A DNA stretch of 64,000 nucleotides from [Mycobacterium] fortunisiensis (GCF_019050325.1 NZ_VOMB01000016.1:310001-374000); one strand, 5' to 3'; shown: positions 53,110-61,396, counted from the first letter of the stretch. The notes: generated from the letters alone by a model not told the origin. Translations and numbers: made by a program.

Positions 53110-54330
53110 GTGACCTCCGAGAATGCCTACCTCGTCGGCCTGCGCCTGTCGGGCAAGAAGGTCGTCGTCGTCGGCGGCGGAACCGTCGCCCAGCGCCGAC
53201 TGCCCCTGCTGATCGCGCACGGTGCCGACGTCCATGTGATCGCCCGCGCGGCGAGCCCCGCGGTGGAGGCGCTGTCGCACGACGAGCCGGGGATCACGCT
53301 GCAGTTGCGCGACTTCCGGCCCGGGGACCTCGACGGTGCCTGGTACGTGCTCGCGGCCACCGACGATTCCGATGTCAACGCCGCCATCGCCGCCGAAGCC
53401 GACGAACGTCGTATCTTCTGTGTGCGGGCCGACGTGGCACGCGAAGGATCCGCGGTGACCCCGGCGACGTTCGACTACGACGGACTGTCGGTGGGCGTGC
53501 TGGCCGGCGGCGAGCACCGCCGCTCGGCCGCCATCCGCACCGCCATCCACGAAGCCCTGCAGCGTGGTCTGCTGACCGCCGACGCCGGCGCGGAGCTGGG
53601 GGAGGCGCCGATGGGAGTGGCGCTCGTCGGCGGCGGCCCCGGCGACCCCGAACTGATCACCGTGCGCGGACGCCGGCTGCTGGCCCACGCCGACGTGGTG
53701 GTCGCCGACCGGCTGGCCCCCCAGGAACTGCTCGCCGAACTCGGGCCGCACGTCGAGGTGATCGACGCGGCAAAGATCCCCTACGGCCGGGCGATGGCGC
53801 AGGAGGCCATCAACCAGGTGCTGATCGACCGGGTCCGGGCCGGAAAGTTCGTCGTCCGGCTCAAGGGCGGCGATCCGTTCGTCTTCGCCCGGGGCTACGA
53901 AGAGGTGCTGGCATGCACCGAGGCCGGCGTCCCGGTCACCGTCGTGCCCGGTGTGACAAGCGCCATATCGGTACCCGCGCTGGCCGGCGTCCCGGTCACG
54001 CATCGCGGCATGACCCATGAGTTCGTGGTGGTCAGCGGCCATGTTGCGCCCGGGCATCCCGAATCGTTAGTGAATTGGGATGCGTTGGCAGCGCTGACCG
54101 GCACCATCGTGCTGCTGATGGCCGTCGAACGGATCGAGCTGTTCACCAAAGCCCTGCTGGATGGCGGGCGACCTGCGGATACACCGGTTCTGGTGGTGCA
54201 GCACGGCACCACCGTCGCCCAACGCACCCTGCGGGCCACCCTGGCTGACGCGCCCGAGCGGATCCGTGCCGAAGGCATTCGACCTCCGGCGATCATCGTG
54301 ATCGGGTCCGTGGCCGCCTTCGCCGGTTAA
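53110..54330 (+). CDS. cysG: siroheme synthase-type fusion (uroporphyrinogen-III C-methyltransferase)
   Basis: A 406-residue fusion. The N-terminal part is a Met8p/CysG-like NAD-binding domain (KKVVVVGGGTVAQRRLPLLI, about 10-120). The C-terminal SUMT domain (about 165-405) has VALVGGGPGDPELITVRG, DRLAPQELL and KGGDPFVFARGYEE. It makes precorrin-2 and possibly sirohydrochlorin, the entry to both siroheme and cobalamin. GTG 53110 is preferred: AGGAG at 53101-53105 precedes it, and M. tuberculosis Rv2847c begins with a similar MTENPYLVG. GTG 53083 would add nine residues and overlap cobB. Confidence 0.92.
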   Translation: MTSENAYLVGLRLSGKKVVVVGGGTVAQRRLPLLIAHGADVHVIARAASPAVEALSHDEPGITLQLRDFRPGDLDGAWYVLAATDDSDVNAAIAAEADERRIFCVRADVAREGSAVTPATFDYDGLSVGVLAGGEHRRSAAIRTAIHEALQRGLLTADAGAELGEAPMGVALVGGGPGDPELITVRGRRLLAHADVVVADRLAPQELLAELGPHVEVIDAAKIPYGRAMAQEAINQVLIDRVRAGKFVVRLKGGDPFVFARGYEEVLACTEAGVPVTVVPGVTSAISVPALAGVPVTHRGMTHEFVVVSGHVAPGHPESLVNWDALAALTGTIVLLMAVERIELFTKALLDGGRPADTPVLVVQHGTTVAQRTLRATLADAPERIRAEGIRPPAIIVIGSVAAFAG

Positions 54331-54331
54331 A

Positions 54332-54347
54332 GGATTCTTAAGATTCC
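54332..54347. promoter_or_regulatory. near-palindrome upstream of efpA
   Basis: GGA-T-TCTTAAGA-T-TCC (54332-54347) is a 16-bp near-perfect palindrome with a perfect 8-bp centre TCTTAAGA. It stands out by its AT content, begins right after the cysG stop (54328-54330) and ends 16 bp before the efpA ATG. It may be an operator or a promoter element for the exporter. Confidence 0.45.
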
Positions 54348-54363
54348 GGTAAGGTGGCGCCCT

Positions 54364-55887
54364 ATGACGGCACTCAACGACGCCGAGCGCCAGGGCCTCG
54401 CTGCCCGCCTCCCGTCCTGGTTCCCGTCCTGGGGCTTCCTTTCCGCGGTGATCGCAATCGGTGGCATGCAGCTGCTGGCCACCATGGACAGCACAGTCGC
54501 GATCGTCGCGCTGCCGCGGATCCAGGACGAACTGGGCCTGTCCGACGCCGGACGTAGCTGGGTCATCACCGCCTACGTCCTGACCTTCGGCGGCCTGATG
54601 CTGCTCGGCGGACGCCTCGGCGACACCATCGGTCGCAAACGCACCTTCATCGTCGGCGTCGCGTTGTTCACGATCGCCTCGATCCTGTGCGGTATCGCCT
54701 GGAACGAGACCACCATGGTGACCGCGCGGCTGCTGCAGGGTGTCGGCGCGGCGATCGCCTCGCCCACGGGGCTCGCACTCGTCGCCACGACCTTCCCGAA
54801 GGGCCCCGCACGCAACGCTGCCACCGCGGTGTTCGGTGCCATGACCGCGATCGGTTCGGTGATGGGTCTGGTGGTCGGCGGCGCGCTGACCGAGGTGTCC
54901 TGGCGGCTGGCGTTTTTGGTCAACGTGCCGATCGGCCTGGTGATGCTGTATTTGGCCCGCACCGCACTGCGCGAGACCAACCGCGAACGCATGAAGCTCG
55001 ACGCTGCCGGTGCGCTGCTGGCCACGATGGCCTGTACGGCCGCGGTGTTCGCCTTCACCCAGGGCCCCGAAAGCGGATGGCTTTCCCCGATCACGTTGGG
55101 TTCCGGTGCTGCCGCGGCCGTCTGCGGTCTGTTCTTCCTGATCGCCGAACGCAGCGCCGAGAACCCTGTGGTGCCGTTCGACCTGTTCCACGAACGCAAC
55201 CGGGTCGCCACGTTCGCCGCGATCTTTCTGGCCGGCGGCGTGCTGTTCACCCTGACCGTGCTGATCGGCCTCTATGTGCAGGACATCCTCGGCTACAGCG
55301 CCCTGCACGCCGGTGTCGGCTTCATCCCCTTCGTGATCGGCATGGGCATCGGTCTGGGCGCCTCGTCACAGGTCGTGCGGTTCTTCCAGCCGCGGATTGT
55401 GGTGATCGCCGGTGGTGTCCTGGTGCTCGGCGCGATGCTCTACGGCTCGACCTTGCACGCCGGCATCCCGTACTTCCCGAACCTGGTGGTGCCCATCACC
55501 GTCGGCGGTATCGGTATCGGCATGATCGTGGTGCCACTGACCCTCTCGGCGATCGCCGGCGTCGGCTTCGACCGCATCGGTCCGGCCTCTGCCATCGCGC
55601 TGATGCTGCAGAACCTCGGTGGTCCGCTGGTGCTGGCCATCATCCAGGCCGTGATCACCTCGCGCACGCTGTATCTGGGCGGGACCACCGGTCCGGTCAA
55701 GGACATGAACGGGCCGCAACTGGCGGCGCTCGACGCGGGCTACACCTACGGGTTGCTGTGGGTGGCGGCGGTGGCCGTCCTGGTCGGCGGTGCGGCGCTG
55801 TTCATCGGTTACACCTCCGAACAAGTGGCGCACGCCCAAGAGGTCAAGGACGCCATCGACGCCGGCGAGATCGAGCTCGACCAGTAG
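54364..55887 (+). CDS. efpA: MFS drug exporter EfpA
   Basis: A 507-residue major facilitator transporter of the 14-helix DHA2 type. Motif A is GRLGDTIGRKRTF near 82-94, and motif C-like GAMTAIGSVMGLVVGGALTE is near 160. EfpA exports drugs and lipids and is essential in M. tuberculosis. ATG 54364 is preceded by TAAGG. The N-terminal ~25 residues are cytosolic, then hydrophobic segments begin with SWGFLSAVIAIGGMQLLATM. It sits between cysG and proS as in M. tuberculosis Rv2846c. Confidence 0.94.
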   Translation: MTALNDAERQGLAARLPSWFPSWGFLSAVIAIGGMQLLATMDSTVAIVALPRIQDELGLSDAGRSWVITAYVLTFGGLMLLGGRLGDTIGRKRTFIVGVALFTIASILCGIAWNETTMVTARLLQGVGAAIASPTGLALVATTFPKGPARNAATAVFGAMTAIGSVMGLVVGGALTEVSWRLAFLVNVPIGLVMLYLARTALRETNRERMKLDAAGALLATMACTAAVFAFTQGPESGWLSPITLGSGAAAAVCGLFFLIAERSAENPVVPFDLFHERNRVATFAAIFLAGGVLFTLTVLIGLYVQDILGYSALHAGVGFIPFVIGMGIGLGASSQVVRFFQPRIVVIAGGVLVLGAMLYGSTLHAGIPYFPNLVVPITVGGIGIGMIVVPLTLSAIAGVGFDRIGPASAIALMLQNLGGPLVLAIIQAVITSRTLYLGGTTGPVKDMNGPQLAALDAGYTYGLLWVAAVAVLVGGAALFIGYTSEQVAHAQEVKDAIDAGEIELDQ

Positions 55888-55979
55888 CCTGGTGGCCGAC
55901 CTGACCCGACCCGCCAACAGATTTCGGACAGCGTCGGTCCGGCGGGCTGGTCCTCGGCGCCATATACACCGAAGTTCTG

Positions 55980-56078
55980 GTGCCGTCGATGGCCGCTGCC
56001 GCTCATGCGGTCGATGTCGCAGGGGCCGACGCCGAGTGCAACGAGGCCTGCATCTGCACGTGGCAGGGCCGCGACTAG
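55980..56078 (+). CDS. 32-residue Cys-rich small ORF upstream of proS
   Basis: GTG 55980 (ATG 55989 alternative) to TAG 56076-56078 encodes a 32-residue peptide ending DAECNEACICTWQGRD, with three Cys (C20, C24, C26) and a Trp. About 85% of codons end in G or C and all of the last 18 do, consistent with translation. TATACA at 55963-55968 is a possible -10 with the start 12-20 bp downstream; no Shine-Dalgarno is obvious. The stop lies 11 bp before proS. It might be a leader peptide, a leaderless small protein or chance. I do not recognise a family. Confidence 0.4.
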   Translation: MPSMAAAAHAVDVAGADAECNEACICTWQGRD

Positions 56079-56089
56079 GCTGACCCGCT

Positions 56090-57838
56090 GTGATCACCCG
56101 TATGTCCGAGCTGTTCCTGCGAACCCTGCGCGACGACCCCGCCGATGCCGAAGTGCCCAGCCACAAGCTGCTGATCCGGGCCGGCTATGTCCGTCCCGTC
56201 GGCCCCGGCATCTACAGCTGGCTGCCGTTGGGGCTGCGGGTGCTGCGCCGTATCGAACAGGTCGTGCGGGACGAGATGAACGCGATCGGCGGTCAGGAGA
56301 TCCTGCTGCCCGCGCTGCTGCCGCGCGCGCCGTACGAAACCACCAACCGCTGGGACGAATACGGCGAGACCCTGTTCCGGCTGAAGGACCGGCGGAACAA
56401 CGACTACCTGCTCGGGCCCACACACGAGGAGATCTTCACGCTCACGGTCAAAGGGGAGTACTCCTCCTACAAAGATTTCCCGGTGATCCTGTACCAGGTC
56501 CAGACCAAATACCGCGACGAGGCCCGGCCGCGGGCGGGCATCCTGCGCGGGCGCGAGTTCGTGATGAAGGATTCCTACTCCTTCGACGTCGACGACGACG
56601 GCCTCAAGACCGCCTACCACGCCCACCGCGACGCCTACCAGAAGATCTTCGACCGGCTCGGGGTGCGCTACGTGATCGTGTCGGCGGTGTCGGGGGCGAT
56701 GGGTGGCAGCGCGTCCGAGGAGTTTTTGGCCGAAAGCGAGGTCGGCGAGGACACCTTCGTGCGCTGCCTGGAGTCGGGCTACGCGGCCAATGTCGAAGCG
56801 GTCGTCACCCGCGCGCCCGAAGAACTGCCCATCGAAGCGCAGCCCGCGGCGCAGGTGTACGACACTCCCGACACCCCGACCATCGCGACCCTGGTGGAGT
56901 GGGCCAACTCGGCCGGGCTGGGCCGTGAGATCACCGCGGCGGACACCCTCAAGAACGTGTTGCTCAAGGTTCGTCAGCCCGGCGGCGAGTGGGAACTGCT
57001 CGGCGTGGGTGTACCCGGTGACCGCGAGGTCGACGAGAAGCGGCTCGGCGCAGCGTTGGAGCCGGCCGAGTTCGCCCTGCTCGACGATGCCGACTTCGCC
57101 AGGAATCCGTTCCTGGTCAAGGGTTATGTGGGGCCCAAGGCGTTGCAGGACAACGGGGTTCGCTATCTGGTCGACCCGCGGGTGGTGACCGGTACGAGCT
57201 GGATCACCGGTGCGGATGCGCCCAACAAGCATGTGGTGGGCCTGGTCGCCGGCCGCGATTTCACCCCCGATGGCACCATCGAGGCGGCCGAGGTGCGCGA
57301 CGGGGACGCTTCACCCGACGGCGCCGGCCCGCTCGTCTCGGCGCGTGGCATCGAGATCGGCCACATCTTCCAGCTGGGCCGCAAGTACGCCGACGCCTTC
57401 ACCGCCGATGTGCTCGGTGAGGACGGCAAGCCGGTACGGCTGACGATGGGTTCCTACGGCATCGGGGTGTCACGCCTGGTCGCGGTGATCGCTGAACAGC
57501 AGCACGACGAGCTCGGGCTGCGCTGGCCGGCCGCCGTCGCACCCTTCGACGTGCACGTGGTGGTGGCCAACAAGGACGAGGCGGCACGCACCGGGGCGAC
57601 CGAGCTCGTCGCTGCCCTGGACCGGCAGGGCCATGAGGTGCTGTTCGACGATCGCAAGGCCTCGCCCGGGGTGAAGTTCAAGGACGCCGAGCTGCTGGGC
57701 ATGCCGTGGATCGTCGTGGTCGGGCGCGGGTTCTCCGACGGCGTGGTGGAGCTGCGGAACCGGTTCACCGGCGAGAACCGGGAGATCGCCGTGGACGCTG
57801 CGGCGACCGAGATCTCGGCCGCTCTCACCGCCGGCTGA
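56090..57838 (+). CDS. proS: prolyl-tRNA synthetase (bacterial type)
   Basis: A 582-residue class IIa synthetase that charges tRNA-Pro. Motif 1 region [18 protein letters not shown], motif 2 [20 protein letters not shown] near 143, and motif 3 [17 protein letters not shown] near 455 are visible. An inserted YbaK-like editing domain spans about 225-390, marking the bacterial form. The anticodon-binding domain ends with [19 protein letters not shown] 56090 ([17 protein letters not shown]) is chosen; ATG 56102 is an alternative four codons later. It is 11 bp downstream of the small Cys-rich ORF and ends in a long inverted repeat. Confidence 0.95.
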   Translation: MITRMSELFLRTLRDDPADAEVPSHKLLIRAGYVRPVGPGIYSWLPLGLRVLRRIEQVVRDEMNAIGGQEILLPALLPRAPYETTNRWDEYGETLFRLKDRRNNDYLLGPTHEEIFTLTVKGEYSSYKDFPVILYQVQTKYRDEARPRAGILRGREFVMKDSYSFDVDDDGLKTAYHAHRDAYQKIFDRLGVRYVIVSAVSGAMGGSASEEFLAESEVGEDTFVRCLESGYAANVEAVVTRAPEELPIEAQPAAQVYDTPDTPTIATLVEWANSAGLGREITAADTLKNVLLKVRQPGGEWELLGVGVPGDREVDEKRLGAALEPAEFALLDDADFARNPFLVKGYVGPKALQDNGVRYLVDPRVVTGTSWITGADAPNKHVVGLVAGRDFTPDGTIEAAEVRDGDASPDGAGPLVSARGIEIGHIFQLGRKYADAFTADVLGEDGKPVRLTMGSYGIGVSRLVAVIAEQQHDELGLRWPAAVAPFDVHVVVANKDEAARTGATELVAALDRQGHEVLFDDRKASPGVKFKDAELLGMPWIVVVGRGFSDGVVELRNRFTGENREIAVDAAATEISAALTAG

Positions 57839-57844
57839 TCGCTG

Positions 57845-57903
57845 CCGACTTCTACGTCAGGGCTGCTCCGGGTCGCGGATGACGGCCCTGACGTGGAAAG
57901 CGG
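57845..57903. terminator. long inverted repeat between convergent proS and DUF4439 gene
   Basis: Nineteen-bp arms with three mismatches (57845-57863 and 57885-57903) contain a perfect 10-bp core, ACGTCAGGGC (57854-57863) and GCCCTGACGT (57885-57894). The loop is 21 nt. Complementarity continues outward with CGCTGCCG-like and CGGCGAGCG ends. It fills most of the 101-bp gap and would terminate both genes. Confidence 0.7.
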
Positions 57904-57939
57904 CGAGCGTCCGAACCGGTTATCGAGCGCCTGACCTTG

Positions 57940-58419
57940 CTACTCGCCCCCGCCGGGGAACGGCACCGTCACCGGTGCGACGTTGAGGCCCGCGCGCCAG
58001 GTGGCGGCGGTGACGGCGGTCTGAGTCAGCGCCGTCACCGCGAAGCTGCGGTCCTTGTCGCTGGAGGCCTGTTCGAGCACTGCCCGCCAGGCCACCGAGG
58101 CGTCCTCCTCCATCCGGATCGCCAGGTTGGCGGCGTCGGTCGGATCGTTCAGCGGCGCAGGCAGTTGATAGCCGGCCGCCGGCAGCGGCGGGGTGACAGA
58201 GCGCGCCTCGAGCATCGCGATGGCGGCTTCGCGGCGGGCCCGGTGTTCGGCCATCGCGGTGGCCACCAGGGCGTTGTCCTCGGGCGTGGAATGCGCCGAC
58301 ACCAGCCCGTAGCCGTAGATGGCACCGTGTTCGACGGCCACGGCGTCGAACAGCGCAGCATCACCGGCCGTGTTCGGACGGGTCGGTGCGGTGGTCGACC
58401 GGGGACCTGGTGAGGTCAC
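57940..58419 (-). CDS. DUF4439 ferritin-like protein
   Basis: A 159-residue helical protein with a DUF4439 (ferritin-like) look: ALFDAVAVEHGAIYGYGLVS near 22, HRARREAAIAML, and a four-helix pattern to the end. Glu/His positions in VEHGAIYGYG and AEHRARRE could bind metal, but no di-iron site is confirmed. GTG 58419 overlaps the upstream lipoprotein stop (GTGA at 58416-58419), so the two are coupled. This order corresponds to Rv2843-Rv2844 in M. tuberculosis. Function unknown; the long frame upstream is antisense to nothing but lacks coding character. Confidence 0.75.
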   Translation of the reverse strand: MTSPGPRSTTAPTRPNTAGDAALFDAVAVEHGAIYGYGLVSAHSTPEDNALVATAMAEHRARREAAIAMLEARSVTPPLPAAGYQLPAPLNDPTDAANLAIRMEEDASVAWRAVLEQASSDKDRSFAVTALTQTAVTAATWRAGLNVAPVTVPFPGGGE

Positions 58420-58931
58420 TGTGCGCCTCCCAACGCGACGGTGTAGGCGGCCGTGCAAGACGCCGCGATGGAGCCGAGCAGGCCGGCGCGATAGCCCGAC
58501 AACGTGGCGGCCAGCCGGCCGGCGCGCTCGGCGGATTCCTTCAGGGCACCGACCACGTCATCGACCCCGGGGGAGCCGGGATGCGTGCCGGAGTCCGGTG
58601 TCGGCGTGGCGGTGGAGGTGGACGTCGCGGTGCTCAGAGGGGCCGCGCCCATCCGGGTCAGCTCGTTGACCAGGGCCTCGGCGTGGGCGTTGCGGTCAGC
58701 CGCCACCGCGTTCAACGCACGGTTTGCCGGGGCCCGGCCGGGCTGGGCGGCTGCGGCGGCGGTGGCCAGCGCGGCGTCGGCGCGGGCTCGGTCCAACTGG
58801 GCGGTCAGGCCGTCGACTTCGGGCTGCGGGGTCGACGTACCGCACGCGGCGGCGGTCGTGCTCAGCAGGGCCAGGGCCGCGGCCGAGAGCAGTACGCGCC
58901 GCCGGCTGATGTCTGCATGGGCGCTCGGCAC
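58416..58931 (-). CDS. Tat-like lipoprotein of unknown function
   Basis: A 171-residue secreted protein. The N-terminus has a twin-arginine-like SRRRVLLSAAALALL and a lipobox-like TAAAC (Cys near 31), suggesting Tat export and lipidation. The mature part is Ala-rich with two helical blocks (LDRARADAALATAAAAA, VAADRNAHAEALVNELTRMG), a Thr/Ser/Pro linker (about 103-118) and a third helix. GTG 58931 (MPSAHAD) is chosen. It is translationally coupled to the DUF4439 gene and probably its partner at the cell surface. It diverges from rimP. Confidence 0.7.
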   Translation of the reverse strand: MPSAHADISRRRVLLSAAALALLSTTAAACGTSTPQPEVDGLTAQLDRARADAALATAAAAAQPGRAPANRALNAVAADRNAHAEALVNELTRMGAAPLSTATSTSTATPTPDSGTHPGSPGVDDVVGALKESAERAGRLAATLSGYRAGLLGSIAASCTAAYTVALGGAQ

Positions 58932-59139
58932 GTGAACATCCTGCCATTGCCCACACCCCGACCAACGCGGTGCCGACCGGTCGACCGGCGCCGGCGCGTG
59001 CAGACATTCGCCACGCACCAAACTTGGATTGGCGGTTGCTGCCCAGGGCCTGGCGTATCGTGGATAGGCGATTCCGGGGCCCGCCGAGGTGGCGGCCCTG
59101 GTACTCGTGCCGGAGACAATTCAAGATGAGGAGCTCGCC
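58932..59139. promoter_or_regulatory. divergent region upstream of rimP-nusA
   Basis: These 208 bp separate the lipoprotein (leftward) from rimP (rightward). TTGGAT (59030-59035 region) and TATCGT/GATAGG (59057-59070 region) are possible promoter elements. GGGGCCCGCCGAGGTGGCGG near 59078 can form a GC stem. GAGGAG at 59128-59133 is the rimP ribosome-binding site. No further gene was seen. Confidence 0.35.
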
Positions 59140-59685
59140 GTGGCACCGGATCCATCGTTGCGGTCTGCGGATTTGCCGTCGCAGACGCAGCTGATCGAGC
59201 TACTTGACGGCGAGTTTGCGCGCGCCGGTTACGAAATCGATGACGTCGTGGTCGACACGTCGACCCGCCCCCACCGCATCACCGTGATCGCCGACGGTGA
59301 CGAAGGCCTGGATCTCGACTCGTTGGCTGCGCTGTCGCGGACAGCTTCGGACCTGCTCGATCAGCGGATCGCGGGCGAAACGCCGTATGTGCTCGAAGTC
59401 ACCTCGCCGGGTATCCACCGGCCGCTGACCCAGGCCAAGCATTTTCGCCGTGCCCGTGGGCGAAAAGCCGAGTTGACGATGACCGACGGTTCGGTGTTCA
59501 CCGGCCGGCTGGGGGAGGTCGACGACGCCGTGGTGAAGGTCGTGGTGCCCGCCGGCCGGGATCTGGCCATCCGTGAGGTTGCCCTGGCAGACATCGCCAA
59601 AGCTGTTGTCCAAGTGGAGTTTTCACCTCCGAACCGACGCGAATTGGAGCTGTCGGGACAAACCGGGAAGGGGGCCGGCGAATGA
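59140..59685 (+). CDS. rimP: ribosome maturation factor RimP
   Basis: A 181-residue protein that assists 30S subunit maturation. The N-terminal domain has [20 protein letters not shown], and the core [20 protein letters not shown] near 83-102 is the RimP hallmark, followed by an SH3-like C-terminal domain ([19 protein letters not shown]). GTG 59140 is chosen because GAGGAG precedes it with 6-bp spacing; an in-frame GTG 17 codons earlier is less likely. It overlaps nusA by 4 bp (ATGA at 59682). The order rimP-nusA-ylxR-infB is conserved in most bacteria. Confidence 0.93.
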   Translation: MAPDPSLRSADLPSQTQLIELLDGEFARAGYEIDDVVVDTSTRPHRITVIADGDEGLDLDSLAALSRTASDLLDQRIAGETPYVLEVTSPGIHRPLTQAKHFRRARGRKAELTMTDGSVFTGRLGEVDDAVVKVVVPAGRDLAIREVALADIAKAVVQVEFSPPNRRELELSGQTGKGAGE

Positions 59686-60701
59686 ACATCGACATGGCAG
59701 CGCTGCACGCCATCGAGGCTGACAAAGGCATCACCGTCGACGTGGTCATCGAGACCATCAAATCGGCACTGCTCACCGCCTATCGGCATACCGAGGGCCA
59801 CGAGCCCGACGCGTACATCGACATCGATCGCAAGACCGGTGTGGTCAAGGTGATCGCCCGCCAGACCGACGCCGACGGCAACGTCCTGCACGAATGGGAT
59901 GACACACCTGAAGGTTTCGGCCGCATCGCGGCGACCACGGCCCGGCAGGTGATCCTGCAGCGGTTACGGGATGCGGAGAACGAGAAGACCTACGGCGAGT
60001 TCTCGGCCCACGAGGGCGACATCGTCGCCGGGGTGATCCAGCGCGACGCCCGGGCCAACGCCCGCGGCCTGATCGTGGTGCGGATCGGTAGTGAGGCGAA
60101 GGGCTCCGAAGGCGTCATTCCCAGCGCCGAGCAGGTGCCGGGGGAGCGGTACGAGCACGGCGACCGGCTGCGCTGCTACGTCGTCGGCGTCACCCGGGGG
60201 GCCCGGGAGCCGTTGATCACGCTGTCGCGCACCCACCCCAACCTGGTCCGCAAGCTGTTCTCGCTGGAAGTACCCGAGATCGCCGACGGGTCGGTGGAGA
60301 TCGTGGCGGTGGCACGGGAGGCCGGCCACCGCTCCAAGATCGCGGTGGCCTCGCGGGTCCCGGGCCTCAACGCCAAGGGGGCGTGCATCGGCCCGATGGG
60401 CCAGCGCGTCCGCAACGTGATGAGCGAACTGTCCGGTGAGAAAATCGACATCATCGACTACGACGAGGACCCGGCCCGGTTTGTCGCCAACGCGCTCTCA
60501 CCGGCCAAGGTGGTGTCGGTGTCGGTGATCGACGAGGCCGCGCGGGCGGCGCGGGTGATCGTTCCCGACTTCCAACTGTCGCTGGCGATCGGCAAGGAGG
60601 GGCAGAACGCCCGGCTGGCCGCCCGGTTGACCGGGTGGCGCATCGACATCCGCAGCGACAACGCCGAACCGGCGGAGGCCGCTACCCGGCCGGTGACCTG
60701 A
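59682..60701 (+). CDS. nusA: transcription termination/antitermination factor NusA
   Basis: A 339-residue NusA without the C-terminal acidic repeats, as usual for actinobacteria. The N-terminal RNA-polymerase-binding domain (1-125) is followed by an S1 domain ([20 protein letters not shown] near 110) and two KH domains ([20 protein letters not shown] near 213 and [20 protein letters not shown] near 300). It regulates pausing and termination. ATG overlaps the rimP stop. The end overlaps the MmpS-like remnant on the other strand by about 20 bp. Full length for mycobacterial NusA (~340-347). Confidence 0.95.
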   Translation: MNIDMAALHAIEADKGITVDVVIETIKSALLTAYRHTEGHEPDAYIDIDRKTGVVKVIARQTDADGNVLHEWDDTPEGFGRIAATTARQVILQRLRDAENEKTYGEFSAHEGDIVAGVIQRDARANARGLIVVRIGSEAKGSEGVIPSAEQVPGERYEHGDRLRCYVVGVTRGAREPLITLSRTHPNLVRKLFSLEVPEIADGSVEIVAVAREAGHRSKIAVASRVPGLNAKGACIGPMGQRVRNVMSELSGEKIDIIDYDEDPARFVANALSPAKVVSVSVIDEAARAARVIVPDFQLSLAIGKEGQNARLAARLTGWRIDIRSDNAEPAEAATRPVT

Positions 60702-60945
60702 CGACGGCGACAACCAGACCCACCAGGATCCCAGGATCGGTGGTGGTGACGCGCACCGACCACGGCAGACCCGAAAACCGGGCTTCGTGGGCGGCCGCGT
60801 TGTCGTCCAGATAGCTCACGTGGCCGGAAGCGCCCTGGGCGCCGGTGATTTCGTACGTCGCCCGCGTGGTGCCGATCGGCGGCCTGCCCAGTGTCTCGAA
60901 TTCCGTTTTCAGCTCTGTGGAGACACCTGACTGCCGCGAAATATA
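60682..60945 (-). pseudogene. MmpS-like remnant (no start, truncated)
   Basis: On the minus strand a frame from about 60945 to the stop at 60682-60684 encodes [14 protein letters not shown], then [19 protein letters not shown] near the middle and [17 protein letters not shown]. This matches the extracellular domain of MmpS proteins (YEV-G-G--A-I-YLD...-PW---TTT). There is no ATG/GTG/TTG start upstream (a stop is at 60946-60948), no signal or membrane segment, and the family's C-terminal ~35 residues with the second Cys are missing because the frame runs into nusA. It looks like a decayed fragment, or conceivably a very short paralogue. Confidence 0.45.
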
Positions 60946-60967
60946 CTATACCCGGTAGGGTATGTAT
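60942..60967. promoter_or_regulatory. promoter and CsoR/RicR-like palindrome for a small Cys-rich gene
   Basis: TATACT (60942-60947) is a strong -10 element on the plus strand. ATACCC (60948-60953) and GGGTAT (60958-60963) are perfect complements around GGTA. One-base-bulged flanks ATAC (60943-60946) and GTAT (60964-60967) extend the symmetry. Palindromes of the TACCC...GGGTA type are bound by copper repressors of the CsoR/RicR family. The site covers the expected transcription start, so binding would block it. A reverse -10, TATAGT, is also present on the minus strand. Confidence 0.55.
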
Positions 60968-61035
60968 CAACGTGGCGATGCGCCAGCCCTGCAACGGGAC
61001 GAACACGGGTGCCGCGCTGATCAGAAGGAGTCAAC

Positions 61036-61206
61036 ATGTGTCGAGCGGTGACATGCCGGGTGTGCGGGAAGACAACCTGGTCCGGCTGTGGAATGCACAT
61101 CGACGCCGTCAAGCGCACGGTGCCGGCCACGCAGTGGTGTGGAGGCCACGCCGCGGAGGCCCCGGCCCGGGGCAAGCGCAGCTGGCTCGGCTTCAAGCGG
61201 AAGTGA
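61036..61206 (+). CDS. 56-residue Cys/His-rich small protein
   Basis: ATG 61036, preceded by AAGGAG (61025-61030), to TGA 61204-61206. The protein begins MCRAVTCRVCGKTTWSGCGM, followed by H21. Further on are C35 and H38 in QWCGGH, and the C-terminus is basic (RGKRSWLGFKRK). The C2/C7/C10/C18/H21/C35/H38 pattern (CxxC...CxxH...CxxH) suggests a small zinc- or copper-binding knuckle. About 85% of codons end in G/C. It is a monocistronic unit with its own promoter/operator and a terminator. I do not recognise a named family; it is not MymT-like in sequence. Confidence 0.7.
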   Translation: MCRAVTCRVCGKTTWSGCGMHIDAVKRTVPATQWCGGHAAEAPARGKRSWLGFKRK

Positions 61207-61210
61207 GTTC

Positions 61211-61253
61211 GCGGCCCGCTCAAAAACAGTGGGGCGCTGTGCCGGGCCGCTTT
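61211..61253 (+). terminator. stem-loop terminator after the small Cys-rich gene
   Basis: Outer arms GCGGCCCG (61211-61218) and CGGGCCGC (61243-61250) are perfect complements. An inner ACAG/CTGT pair (around 61226-61241) closes the loop, and TTT follows. It begins 5 bp after the stop at 61206. This makes the small gene independent of the ylxR-infB transcript. Confidence 0.6.
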
Positions 61254-61382
61254 GCTCCACCTGCGCGAGCCCGCTGCAGCATCGGCCATCCGCCGGACCG
61301 GCCACTCCGATATCCGCCCGGTTCTCGCCGGCTGCGCGACACCCGGACTGCCGCCGCGGTCGGCCGCACTCGAAAAGTGTCG

Positions 61383-61396
61383 TAAACTATGCCGTG
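61383..61396 (+). promoter_or_regulatory. leaderless promoter of ylxR
   Basis: TAAACT (61383-61388) is followed by ATGCC and GTG 61394. With a -10 ending six bases before the start codon, transcription should begin at or next to the GTG, giving a leaderless mRNA of the type common in mycobacteria. No Shine-Dalgarno precedes the GTG. Confidence 0.55.

Noticed and set aside
49172..54330. Cobalamin riboswitch for the corrinoid genes or cobQ
   Set aside because: No B12-box-like conserved stretch and no long leader were seen upstream of cobQ or of the chelatase-cobO-cobB-cysG genes, which are nearly contiguous.
60458..61006. 182-residue minus-strand frame spanning the nusA end and the small-gene promoter
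   Set aside because: It lacks domain signals; the MmpS-like similarity is in a different frame of the same strand.
60891..61385. 164-residue plus-strand frame overlapping the small Cys-rich gene
   Set aside because: It has no Shine-Dalgarno and no recognisable pattern, and runs through the terminator; the 56-residue frame has the better start and codon use.
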